Below, piece by piece: positions 41,571-49,161 of a DNA stretch of 56,956 nucleotides (positions are counted from its first letter, which is position 1; every line of letters begins with the position of its first letter). The stretch comes from Candidatus Gastranaerophilales bacterium. Its GTDB lineage: Bacteria > Cyanobacteriota > Vampirovibrionia > Gastranaerophilales > Gastranaerophilaceae. The notes beneath the pieces are model-generated. The model was given only the letters and a program-made list of their open reading frames with translations. It was not told where the DNA came from and did not search any database. The position numbers and the translations under genes were made by a program. The stretch is taken from the NCBI GenBank assembly GCA_017467305.1, contig JAFTSM010000033.1, positions 1 to 56,956 on the forward strand, in the 5' to 3' direction.

Positions 41571-42017
41571 TTAATAACCAATAGACCAACTATAATTCAC
41601 TGGAACAACTTGTGATTTTGTAGTCTCTACGCGATTTACAGCCGGAATTTCAATGACTTGTTTTGCAGTATCCAAAGAAGTTATACCGTGAACCATTGCA
41701 TCAACGTTATTAAAAGAATTTAAATTATCTAATCTATTTTGAAGTTCAATATTTTCATTGCTCAAAGCAACTATTTCTCTACCAAGAGAATTCATTGTTT
41801 TTTGACCGTCAAATACAAAATAATAACTAACCAAAGATAGAGCAACAAGACAAAGTAATAGACCTTTTAACACTTTGTTGATTTTTTCAATTGGAGATTT
41901 TACGTGAGCATATTTGGGAAAACGACCATAAACTACTGGATTAGACACAGGATTAGATACGACCGGTTGGCCGTACATGTATGTTGTATCTATATATCTT
42001 ATTGAACTTCTGCTCAA
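41571..42017 (-). CDS. ftsL: FtsL-like division protein
   Basis: 148 residues with one transmembrane segment (about 49-67, LKGLLLCLVALSLVSYYFVF) followed by a short coiled coil (about 74-100, LGREIVALSNENIELQNRLDNL). This topology plus its place between rsmH and ftsI is the classic mark of FtsL, whose sequence is otherwise poorly conserved. The N-terminal cytoplasmic tail is long and Pro/Val/Tyr-rich. The start is a TTG, supported by GGGGAG 7 nt upstream; the first ATG is 14 codons in. Assignment rests on context. Confidence 0.68.
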   Translation of the reverse strand: MSRSSIRYIDTTYMYGQPVVSNPVSNPVVYGRFPKYAHVKSPIEKINKVLKGLLLCLVALSLVSYYFVFDGQKTMNSLGREIVALSNENIELQNRLDNLNSFNNVDAMVHGITSLDTAKQVIEIPAVNRVETTKSQVVPVNYSWSIGY

Positions 42018-42040
42018 TTAACGTCTCCCCTAAATGATTA

Positions 42041-42970
42041 TTATTTGTTTATTCTTCTTGCGATTCTTAGTTTTGCCGACCTAGACGGCGGGTTGATTTT
42101 AATTTCTTCTTCACTTGCTGTAATTGGCTTCTTATTTATCAATTCAAGCAAAGGTGGATTATAATCAAATACCCCTTCTGACTCTGTCCATTCTCTAGAA
42201 TAGTGTTTGAAAATTTGTTTAACTATTCTATCCTCCAAAGAATGGAATGTTACTACTGATAGTATAGCATTATTAGCTAATAAAGTAAGCACATCATTTA
42301 ATGTATTTTTGATATTGTCAAGCTCGTGATTAACCTCAATTCTTACCGCTTGGAAAACCCTTGTTGCAGGATGAATTTTTGATTTTATTCTAGGAGTTGC
42401 CTCTAATATAATATCTACTAGGTCTTTAGTTGTTTCTATAGTTTTTACTCTTCTTGTTTCTACAATCTTCTTTGCAATTCTCTTAGAAAAGCGTTCTTCC
42501 CCGTATTCACTGAATATACGGACTAATTCATCCTCTTTATAATCATTAATAACATCATAAGCAGAGAAATCAGCTTCTTGGTTAAAACGCATGTCTAATT
42601 TCGCATCACTCATAAAGCTGAAACCACGTTCTTTAGAAGTTAATTGAGGTGTTGAAGCACCAAAATCGAATACCACACCACCAGTAATTTCTTTTATGTT
42701 ATTTTCTTCTAAATATTTCTTAATGTTTGTATAAGAAGAGTTAACAATTGTTAAATTTTCGTAATCTTTTAATCTCTCTATTGATGATTGAATAGCATCT
42801 CTATCAACATCAAAAGATATTAATCTACCAGTTGGGGAAATTCTCTTCAAAATAAGTTCACTATATCCACCACCACCTAAAGTGCCGTCAATATAGAGTT
42901 TGCCCTCTTTACACTCAAGAGCATCAACCGCTTCATTTAACATTACAGGATAGTGCTTAAATTCCTGCAT
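42041..42970 (-). CDS. rsmH: 16S rRNA (cytosine(1402)-N(4))-methyltransferase
   Basis: 309 residues (MraW). The opening HYPVMLNEAVDAL and LYIDGTLGGGGYSELIL give the SAM site, with SFDVDRDAIQ, VFDFGASTPQLTSKERGFSF and MRFNQEADFSAYDVIN. The end has SVVTFHSLEDRIVKQIF and NPPSRSAKLRIARR. It methylates C1402 in the ribosomal P site. The ATG at 42970 follows GGGGAGAAGG. First gene of the dcw segment; mraZ is missing upstream. Confidence 0.96.
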   Translation of the reverse strand: MQEFKHYPVMLNEAVDALECKEGKLYIDGTLGGGGYSELILKRISPTGRLISFDVDRDAIQSSIERLKDYENLTIVNSSYTNIKKYLEENNIKEITGGVVFDFGASTPQLTSKERGFSFMSDAKLDMRFNQEADFSAYDVINDYKEDELVRIFSEYGEERFSKRIAKKIVETRRVKTIETTKDLVDIILEATPRIKSKIHPATRVFQAVRIEVNHELDNIKNTLNDVLTLLANNAILSVVTFHSLEDRIVKQIFKHYSREWTESEGVFDYNPPLLELINKKPITASEEEIKINPPSRSAKLRIARRINK

Positions 42971-43151
42971 CCTTCTCCCCAATCAAAATCTCCGTAAAAT
43001 TATTTTGGCATATAACATCCATGATTTAAACCAATTATTACAAAATTTATGTAACAAAATATTTCAATTTGAAATAAGTTTTTCAATATTTTATCAATCA
43101 AGTTTTATTAGATGTTTTGTAGTAAAGGCGAAAAGAAGAAAAGGGAAAAGT

Positions 43152-43862
43152 ATGAGCTTATCAAAACCAGGAATAGATACTCGTCACGTTATTGAAAAAT
43201 TCAGAAACGCAAGACAATTGGCAAGTATAGCAAATGAAGGTGATGATGCGCCAAAAGTTGATACAGCAAAAACAATTGAAGAAATAAGACAAGATAAAGA
43301 AAAGCCACCAGTTGTAATCTGTACAAAGGATGATTTAATTAATTTTAAACAAAAATGTGAAGGAAAAACTCAAGACGAAATTCTTTCTTATTTAGGAATA
43401 GAAGCTACATACAACGAAAATGGAAGCAAAACATTAAGTCATTATAAATGGCCTTTTAAAGGGTATTCTTTTGCTGCAGCTGGAATTGATGAAACAAAAT
43501 TATTAGACGGTGTAACAGAAATTAAAGGTGACTGTAACTTAACTGGTTCAAGCTTGAAAGATTTAGGAAGCGTTTCAAAAATTGGTGGAACTCTTGTTGT
43601 TCCATTATTTACTAACGCAAAAGATTTAAGTAGCATACAATCAATTGGCAGAGATATTTATTGTGATGTAAACAACCACGAAGATGCAGTGGAATTATTA
43701 AAGAAATTAAAATTAGATAATTGTAAAATAGGTGGATATATTAGAACAGGCGACTTTTCAACTTCATATTGTTATCCAATACAAGACTTTTTCACACCAA
43801 AGAAAAATTTAGAAGGCAAACTGCAAGACCTTGCAGCACTGCAAGCAAAACATTCTTATTAA
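43152..43862 (+). CDS. Hypothetical protein
   Basis: 236 residues from the ATG at 43152, chosen because AAGGG lies 6 nt upstream; a longer frame of 49 extra codons runs through the divergent promoter gap and looks non-coding. A polar, helical N-terminal third is followed by short repeated strands (VTEIKGDCNLTGSSLKDLGS, VSKIGGTLVVPLFTNAKDLS, IQSIGRDIYCDV) that suggest a small leucine-rich-like solenoid. No family recognised, no signal peptide. Ends 10 nt from a convergent kinase gene. Confidence 0.58.
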   Translation: MSLSKPGIDTRHVIEKFRNARQLASIANEGDDAPKVDTAKTIEEIRQDKEKPPVVICTKDDLINFKQKCEGKTQDEILSYLGIEATYNENGSKTLSHYKWPFKGYSFAAAGIDETKLLDGVTEIKGDCNLTGSSLKDLGSVSKIGGTLVVPLFTNAKDLSSIQSIGRDIYCDVNNHEDAVELLKKLKLDNCKIGGYIRTGDFSTSYCYPIQDFFTPKKNLEGKLQDLAALQAKHSY

Positions 43863-43872
43863 TATATGGATT

Positions 43873-44418
43873 TTACAATTCACATCCCCAAAGTTCTTTT
43901 AACTTCTGGATTAATTTTTCAGTATTTTCAACAAGTTCCTCATAAGTGCCTTCGTTAGAAATTACATAATCCCAATCTTTTACGTTATCTAAACCCGTTT
44001 CAGTTGCATCATTTTTTGAAGCTAAAGTTCCACGCTTACTTCTTGCTTCTTCAGAAGCTTCAACCCTAATTGCAAAAGCACTGTGAGAACGAAACAAATT
44101 CAACTCGTGTTCAACACGGATATCTGTAACTATTGTGTTTCCTTGATATGCAACGATAGAATTTAACCAATAATCTGGACTTTGTGCTCTACCCCAATCA
44201 CCCAAATCAATCAAATCTTGGCGATATATTGGTTTATTTTTTTCAATTTCTTCTAATGTTAAACCTTTTTGCTTACCATATTGCATTTTTATTGCATCAG
44301 CAATACCAATCCTTTTAAACGTGTTAAATCTTTCCAAAAGAATTTTAGCAACAGTATCTTTTCCGGAAAATTGTTTTCCGGAAAAGACAATGATTTTTTT
44401 GTTAACAGAATTAGTCAT
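43873..44418 (-). CDS. P-loop kinase, similar to phosphomevalonate/dNMP kinases
   Basis: 181 residues. IIVFSGKQFSGKDTVAKILL is the Walker A loop (GKQFSGKD). Further on come YRQDLIDLGDWGRAQSPDYWLN and TIVTDIRVEHELNLFRSHSAFAIRV. The SGKxxSGKD loop plus TDIR/SDxR and the following base-like residues recall animal-type phosphomevalonate kinase and phage-type deoxynucleoside monophosphate kinase. A CoaE role is less likely. Substrate cannot be set from sequence. The start overlaps the end of rpsA by 8 nt, so it is expressed with the ribosomal protein. Confidence 0.6.
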   Translation of the reverse strand: MTNSVNKKIIVFSGKQFSGKDTVAKILLERFNTFKRIGIADAIKMQYGKQKGLTLEEIEKNKPIYRQDLIDLGDWGRAQSPDYWLNSIVAYQGNTIVTDIRVEHELNLFRSHSAFAIRVEASEEARSKRGTLASKNDATETGLDNVKDWDYVISNEGTYEELVENTEKLIQKLKELWGCEL

Positions 44419-45466
44419 TTTTAATACTTAAACTAATTCTTCTATCATCTGGATTGAATTTTAAAATAGTTGTTTGAATTTTATCGCCAACTTTTAAGAT
44501 AACATTCTTTTGGTTTTGGTATTCAATCAATTCATTGTTTGGCAATAAAGCTTCAACACCAGCAAATACTTCAACGAATGCGCCAAAGTGTTTAATTCTA
44601 GTGATTGTACCTTCAATTTTATCGCCGTCTTTGATTTTATCTTTAGCTTCAACCCAAGGGTCTTTTTCTAAATTCTTTAAGCTTAAGCTGATACGTTGTT
44701 TATCGTGGTCAACAACAATAACTTCAACGTTAACAACATCACCAACTTTTAAAATGTCTGACGGATGATCTACCCATCTCCAAGAAATTTGAGATAGTGG
44801 TAATAAAGCATCTACGCCACCGATATCAATGAACGCACCGAAGTCTGTAATTCTAACAACTTCACCTTTAACAATTTGACCAATTTCGATTGATTCAAAT
44901 AAATCTTTTTTAGTTTCTTCCTTATCTTCAGAATAAACTTTTCTGTTAGAAAGAATAAAGTTACCTTGTTGAATATCCATAGTAAGAATTTTTAATTCTA
45001 ACTTTTCACCAACAACATTTTCTGTTGATTTTAATTTTAAGTGGCTAGAAGGAACAAAACCTCTAACACCTTTAACTTCAACAAGTACACCACCTTTAAC
45101 GGTTGAAACAATAATACCTTCAACAACCGCATCATCTGCTTTAAGTTGTTCAAGTTCTCTCCAGCTATAAGCCATAGCAACTTTTTTGTAAGATAGCATA
45201 AATCTGCCGTCTTCATCTTCTTCACGGATAATTAAAAATTCATATTCTTGATTTTTCTTTAATGTATCTTCAATAGATACCATTTTGTCAACAATTGCTT
45301 CTTTAACTGGAACATAAGCTGCAGTTTTAGCACCGATATCTACAATAACGCCCGATGAGTCGTAAGAACAAACTATCCCTTTAACTAAATCTCCTTTTTG
45401 AAAACTATAATCATAGTTGTTCAATAATGCTTCAAACTCAGCATCTGAATACATTTGCTCTGTCAT
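44411..45466 (-). CDS. rpsA: 30S ribosomal protein S1
   Basis: 351 residues with four S1 (OB-fold) repeats at about 22-93, 108-175, 195-264 and 281-349. The last two are the best conserved (VKGEVVRITDFGAFIDIGG; IEGTITRIKHFGAFVEVFAG). Length is near the short cyanobacterial S1, not the six-repeat E. coli form. It helps the 30S subunit load mRNA, which matters for messages without Shine-Dalgarno sites. GAGGTG lies before the ATG. Downstream of the DHH protein gene on the same strand. Confidence 0.9.
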   Translation of the reverse strand: MTEQMYSDAEFEALLNNYDYSFQKGDLVKGIVCSYDSSGVIVDIGAKTAAYVPVKEAIVDKMVSIEDTLKKNQEYEFLIIREEDEDGRFMLSYKKVAMAYSWRELEQLKADDAVVEGIIVSTVKGGVLVEVKGVRGFVPSSHLKLKSTENVVGEKLELKILTMDIQQGNFILSNRKVYSEDKEETKKDLFESIEIGQIVKGEVVRITDFGAFIDIGGVDALLPLSQISWRWVDHPSDILKVGDVVNVEVIVVDHDKQRISLSLKNLEKDPWVEAKDKIKDGDKIEGTITRIKHFGAFVEVFAGVEALLPNNELIEYQNQKNVILKVGDKIQTTILKFNPDDRRISLSIKND

Positions 45467-45548
45467 CTTTTACACCTCATTAAACTGCAGACAATATTAA
45501 TATGCCCATTATACTGTTTTTTCGATACATTGTAAATATTTTGCTCTA

Positions 45549-47915
45549 CTACTTCTTCTTAACGTTACTTAGCTTTGCTTGTTTCTCGTTATCTCTTATT
45601 TCCGCAACTATATTATTTACAAACTCATTAATAGGTTTACCTTTTTCATCAATAACAGTTTCAAATTTGTGTAATTGTGCGACCACATCAGAATGTTCAA
45701 GTTCTGTATTATTTTTAATTGCATAATTTTCTGTCATTGCTTTATATATTTTAGCTGGGTCATATTCAACTTCACCATCAATTTTTATTGCTATCGGAGA
45801 TGATAATTCAACACCCTTTAAAGTAATTCTTCCACCAGCGGCACTACCGTGACCACCGCCGCCAAACAAGGTTGCTAACTGTTCAGCGTAAACAGTACCA
45901 TCTTGTGAGCGGAATGACATTCTTATTGAATTTTCAGTTGCAATTTCACCAGTAGCATCTGGTCTACCTTCTTTTTTATCTTGTAATAAAAGAAGTGAAA
46001 TTTTATCATCTTGATATGGTGATTTATATGGTTCAATTTCAGAATTTTCAGTTTTCTTACTTGGTGCTTCTCTGAGTGCACTCATAACCTCTGAATATTT
46101 TGCAGCGTTTTGAACATCACCAAAAGTTACTTTTCTATCTGTTAATCTAGCAAGTTCCCAGACATCATACATTTCGTCATAACTCATCGAAATTACACCA
46201 AATCCATTTAATGGATATATAGCTTGAGTCGATAAACAATAATCAATCATTTTTTCACGTGATGTTTGAGATACACCAGAAATTTTCTTATCTGGTAAAT
46301 CGTATACTATATTTTCACGAAGCCATTTTTTATCAACAACGTTAGAAATCTGGTCTATTAACCATTTTGCAAGTCCTTCTGGATAATAATTTGGACGTTC
46401 TTGAACTGGCTTAAACATATCTGTTGGTTTATAGTTCGCAGTTCTTGAAAATCCACCAGTATCACTTGAAGTACCAGATACAATACCAGCAACAAACTGT
46501 TTTGACCAATTAGGGTCTTTTATAGTTTGATTTAATAAACCAGCATTTTCTGCAAGTACAGTAACAAGCTCTGTAGTTGCAGGGAGTTCTGGAAGAACTA
46601 ACGCAAGATTATCCTTTTGAACTTGTTGCATATCAATACCAGTTCTAGCTCTTTGCGCATCCCATTCTTCAAATCTTGGTCTATGGTGGTCAATATAGAT
46701 AACTTTTCCAGCTTCTTCTATTTCTTTCTTATATGAACCAGTGAATTTAGAAGGAGAAGGCACATCCATTAATACAACTAAATCATATTGAGTCGGCACT
46801 TCACCTTTTTTATCAGATTTACCTAGCATTTTCGCACTTTTTTCTAATGCTTCAAGCTCTTTTTTGATAGTGCGGATTTGATTTCTAGTAACAAATGATT
46901 TTGGTTTAGCTTCCCATTGTGCTAATTCTTTTCTCAAAGTTTCAAGTAAATCTGGGTCACTAGGCTGAGTTATATTATGAATACCAGGCAATTTATCTCT
47001 GTAAATACCAGGTATTTTATCATCTATACTACATACAACGTTTTTGCTTGGATAGTTTGCTTTAATTGCTGCTTGAAGTCCTAAAACACAACCAATAGTA
47101 TCACCGTCTGGAGCAGTGTGACCTAATAACAAAATATTTTTATTTTTAGGGTCAGTAAGTTCTGAAGAAATCGCATCAACAATATCTAAAACCTTAAATG
47201 CTGCATCTCCACCTTTTGTCTCTTCTACATTTGAAAAGATTTTTTGCAAAACTTGTTTTGGAGTTGTTGCTGGCTGATAAAGCATAATAACATCAGTAAT
47301 ATCTTTATTTTTAGAATTTAATAAATCATTAAATACTTTCTCGGTTTCTTCTTTCATTTTAGGGTTATCACCCGTATACAATAAATTTGCTCTTAACCCA
47401 ATTGTTGCAGCACCTTTAGTTGTACCAGCAATAACGTTAGATAATTGGAATGTGAAATCTTTGCTTGGATTTTTTGCCTTATTAAGTAATCTCAAAAATG
47501 CTGGCGCAACATCATCAGGCACACGACCGATTTCTCCAAATTTTGGATCTTTAAGTATAATTCTTCTTTCGTGTTGATTAGTTTCAAATATTTCCCAGTT
47601 TAATTTTTGACCGTCATACCAATCACTATTTGCTAATCTTTCAACATTTCTATCCAAATAATCATCAGATTTACTACCAAATTCTTTTTGGTGCCAAGAC
47701 ACACCTCTTACTTTAAATTGAATGGAAGGAGCATTAGGGTCTACAAAATTACCTCTAAAACTGATTTTAGTAACATTCCCCAAATTTTGTACTGTTATTG
47801 GGGCTATTTTTTTTGTCTCTTCTATATTATTTAAATTCGTGTTATTTGTTTGATTTCTTTTTACCTTGTTATATGCGTAATTTGTTGATATTTGAGGGTT
47901 AAACGAGATTCTCAT
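45549..47915 (-). CDS. DHH/DHHA1 phosphoesterase with a large N-terminal extension
   Basis: 788 residues. From about 258 on it is a DHH phosphoesterase: LLLGHTAPDGDTIGC (266-272 metal residues), VVLMDVPS, YIDHHRP (DHH at 409-411), TSSDTGGF, and a DHHA1 end with FGGGGHGSAAGGRI. Such enzymes split nano-RNA, pAp or cyclic di-AMP. The first 257 residues are not recognised and include VTKISFRGNF (49-57), a motif also seen at 5.7-6.2 kb. Two charged inserts (about 320-375, 600-650) make it far longer than NrnA (about 320). No signal peptide or transmembrane helix. Confidence 0.83.
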   Translation of the reverse strand: MRISFNPQISTNYAYNKVKRNQTNNTNLNNIEETKKIAPITVQNLGNVTKISFRGNFVDPNAPSIQFKVRGVSWHQKEFGSKSDDYLDRNVERLANSDWYDGQKLNWEIFETNQHERRIILKDPKFGEIGRVPDDVAPAFLRLLNKAKNPSKDFTFQLSNVIAGTTKGAATIGLRANLLYTGDNPKMKEETEKVFNDLLNSKNKDITDVIMLYQPATTPKQVLQKIFSNVEETKGGDAAFKVLDIVDAISSELTDPKNKNILLLGHTAPDGDTIGCVLGLQAAIKANYPSKNVVCSIDDKIPGIYRDKLPGIHNITQPSDPDLLETLRKELAQWEAKPKSFVTRNQIRTIKKELEALEKSAKMLGKSDKKGEVPTQYDLVVLMDVPSPSKFTGSYKKEIEEAGKVIYIDHHRPRFEEWDAQRARTGIDMQQVQKDNLALVLPELPATTELVTVLAENAGLLNQTIKDPNWSKQFVAGIVSGTSSDTGGFSRTANYKPTDMFKPVQERPNYYPEGLAKWLIDQISNVVDKKWLRENIVYDLPDKKISGVSQTSREKMIDYCLSTQAIYPLNGFGVISMSYDEMYDVWELARLTDRKVTFGDVQNAAKYSEVMSALREAPSKKTENSEIEPYKSPYQDDKISLLLLQDKKEGRPDATGEIATENSIRMSFRSQDGTVYAEQLATLFGGGGHGSAAGGRITLKGVELSSPIAIKIDGEVEYDPAKIYKAMTENYAIKNNTELEHSDVVAQLHKFETVIDEKGKPINEFVNNIVAEIRDNEKQAKLSNVKKK

Positions 47916-47958
47916 GTTAATTATTTACTCCATTCCTATGGTCGTATTAAAACTCGTC

Positions 47959-47989
47959 AAAAAAAAATTTGCCCCATTTGGGGCAAAAT
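47959..47989 (-). terminator. Intrinsic terminator of the sigma factor gene
   Basis: TTTGCCCC (47968-47975) / GGGGCAAA (47980-47987), loop ATTT; on the minus strand it is followed by nine T. Separates the sigma gene from the DHH gene. Confidence 0.9.
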
Positions 47990-47990
47990 C

Positions 47991-48872
47991 TTAACAAACA
48001 TAATTTTTATATAAATCCAATGAAATCTCACTATTTTTTAATTTAGATAAAGCTCTCACTTCTGTTTGTCTAATACATTCCTTAGTAACACCATAAAGTT
48101 TACCAATCTCTTCTAAAGTTTGGCGTTCTGAACCATCTAAACCAAAACGCATTGTAATTACTTTTTGTTCTCTATCTTTTAAATTGTTCAACATAGAAAC
48201 AATATCTCTTTTTAAAGCTTCATATTCAATTTCTTTTGTTACAGAAGAAGATTTATCTTCAATAATATCAACAAGTTTAACTTCTGAACCATTTTGCATT
48301 TCGTAATCTGCTTCTAATGAAAGAGTTTGTTTATAAGCATTTAAATAATTATTAATTTTATCAGTCTCAATATTCATTTTTTTAGCAACATCTTCAACAT
48401 TAACAGTTTTGTTTGCTTCTTTTTCCATTTCTGATTTTACTTTTGAATACTTTGAAAGAGTTTCTTGAATATAAACAGGAATTTTAACACTGTGAGATTG
48501 CTCTGAAATTGCCTTGAACATAGCTTGTTTTATCCACCAGCTAGCATAAGTTGCAAAACGATACCCAAATTTCCAATTAAATTTATCTACAGCTACCATT
48601 AAACCAATATTACCTTCTTGAATTAAATCAACCATTGGTAACTTACTTGTATGAATAACTTTTCTAGCAATTGTAATAACCAATTTTAAATTTGCTTGAG
48701 TTAATTTTTGTTTTGCTTCTTTTGTTCCTTGTTTAGCAAGTTCTTGCTCTTCTTCTAAAGTTAAATTTGGAAACTTTGAAATTTCACGAATATAATTTGA
48801 TAAGTTAGACTCAGAAAATAAGCTATTAGTTACAGTTTCTGTTTCGAACATAGATACACAATTTAATGCCAT
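47991..48872 (-). CDS. RNA polymerase sigma-70 factor (RpoD/SigA-like, short)
   Basis: 293 residues with region 1.2 (SNLSNYIREISKFPNLTLEEE), region 2 (NLKLVITIARKV, MVDLIQEGNIGLMVAVDKFNWKFGYRFATYASWWIKQAM), region 3 and region 4 (REQKVITMRFGLDGSERQTLEEIGKLYGVTKECIRQTEVRAL). It lacks region 1.1. It could be the primary sigma or a group 2 sigma as multiplied in cyanobacteria; the short size and the weakly conserved region 1.2 favour group 2. AGGAG lies before the ATG. A long leader with a TATAAT at 49006-49011 precedes it. Confidence 0.9.
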   Translation of the reverse strand: MALNCVSMFETETVTNSLFSESNLSNYIREISKFPNLTLEEEQELAKQGTKEAKQKLTQANLKLVITIARKVIHTSKLPMVDLIQEGNIGLMVAVDKFNWKFGYRFATYASWWIKQAMFKAISEQSHSVKIPVYIQETLSKYSKVKSEMEKEANKTVNVEDVAKKMNIETDKINNYLNAYKQTLSLEADYEMQNGSEVKLVDIIEDKSSSVTKEIEYEALKRDIVSMLNNLKDREQKVITMRFGLDGSERQTLEEIGKLYGVTKECIRQTEVRALSKLKNSEISLDLYKNYVC

Positions 48873-49149
48873 AATATAATACTCCTAATATACTTAAGCT
48901 ACACACATTGCAAATATTGCAGACAAATTAAAGCCATACTAAAGGCTTGCTATCCCAAACTAACTAATGCTAAATGGCACAAACGATACACTGCATTAAT
49001 TTTATATTATATATCTTTTGTATATATTTAATATATCACTTTAAAATTCTAATTACAATCCTTTTTTGAAGAATTGTTAAGCAAAATTTCAAAAAATTGA
49101 TTTTTAAGTAATATTTTGTAATATAACCACTTTTGACATACCTTTTGAA
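48873..49149. other. Divergent intergenic region upstream of the sigma factor
   Basis: About 280 nt without a gene. It holds a minus-strand TATAAT (49006-49011), predicting a sigma-gene leader of about 127 nt. That leader has two short inverted repeats, TGCAA/TTGCA near 48908-48920 and AAGCC/GGCTT near 48931-48948. No riboswitch or RNA gene recognised. Confidence 0.35.
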
Positions 49150-49155
49150 TACAAT
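49150..49155 (+). promoter_or_regulatory. -10 box for a leaderless helicase transcript
   Basis: TACAAT ends 7 nt before the A of the start codon at 49162, the same geometry as at hemW and bioD. There is no Shine-Dalgarno. A TTGACA at 49133-49138 is only 11 nt away from this box (17 from the less box-like TAAATT at the ATG), so the -35 is unclear. Confidence 0.4.
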
Positions 49156-49161
49156 TAAATT

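Noticed and set aside
43005-43151. 49-codon N-terminal extension of the hypothetical gene at 43152
   Set aside because: The extra sequence lies in the rsmH divergent promoter gap, reads as AT-rich non-coding DNA, and the ATG at 43152 has a good ribosome site.
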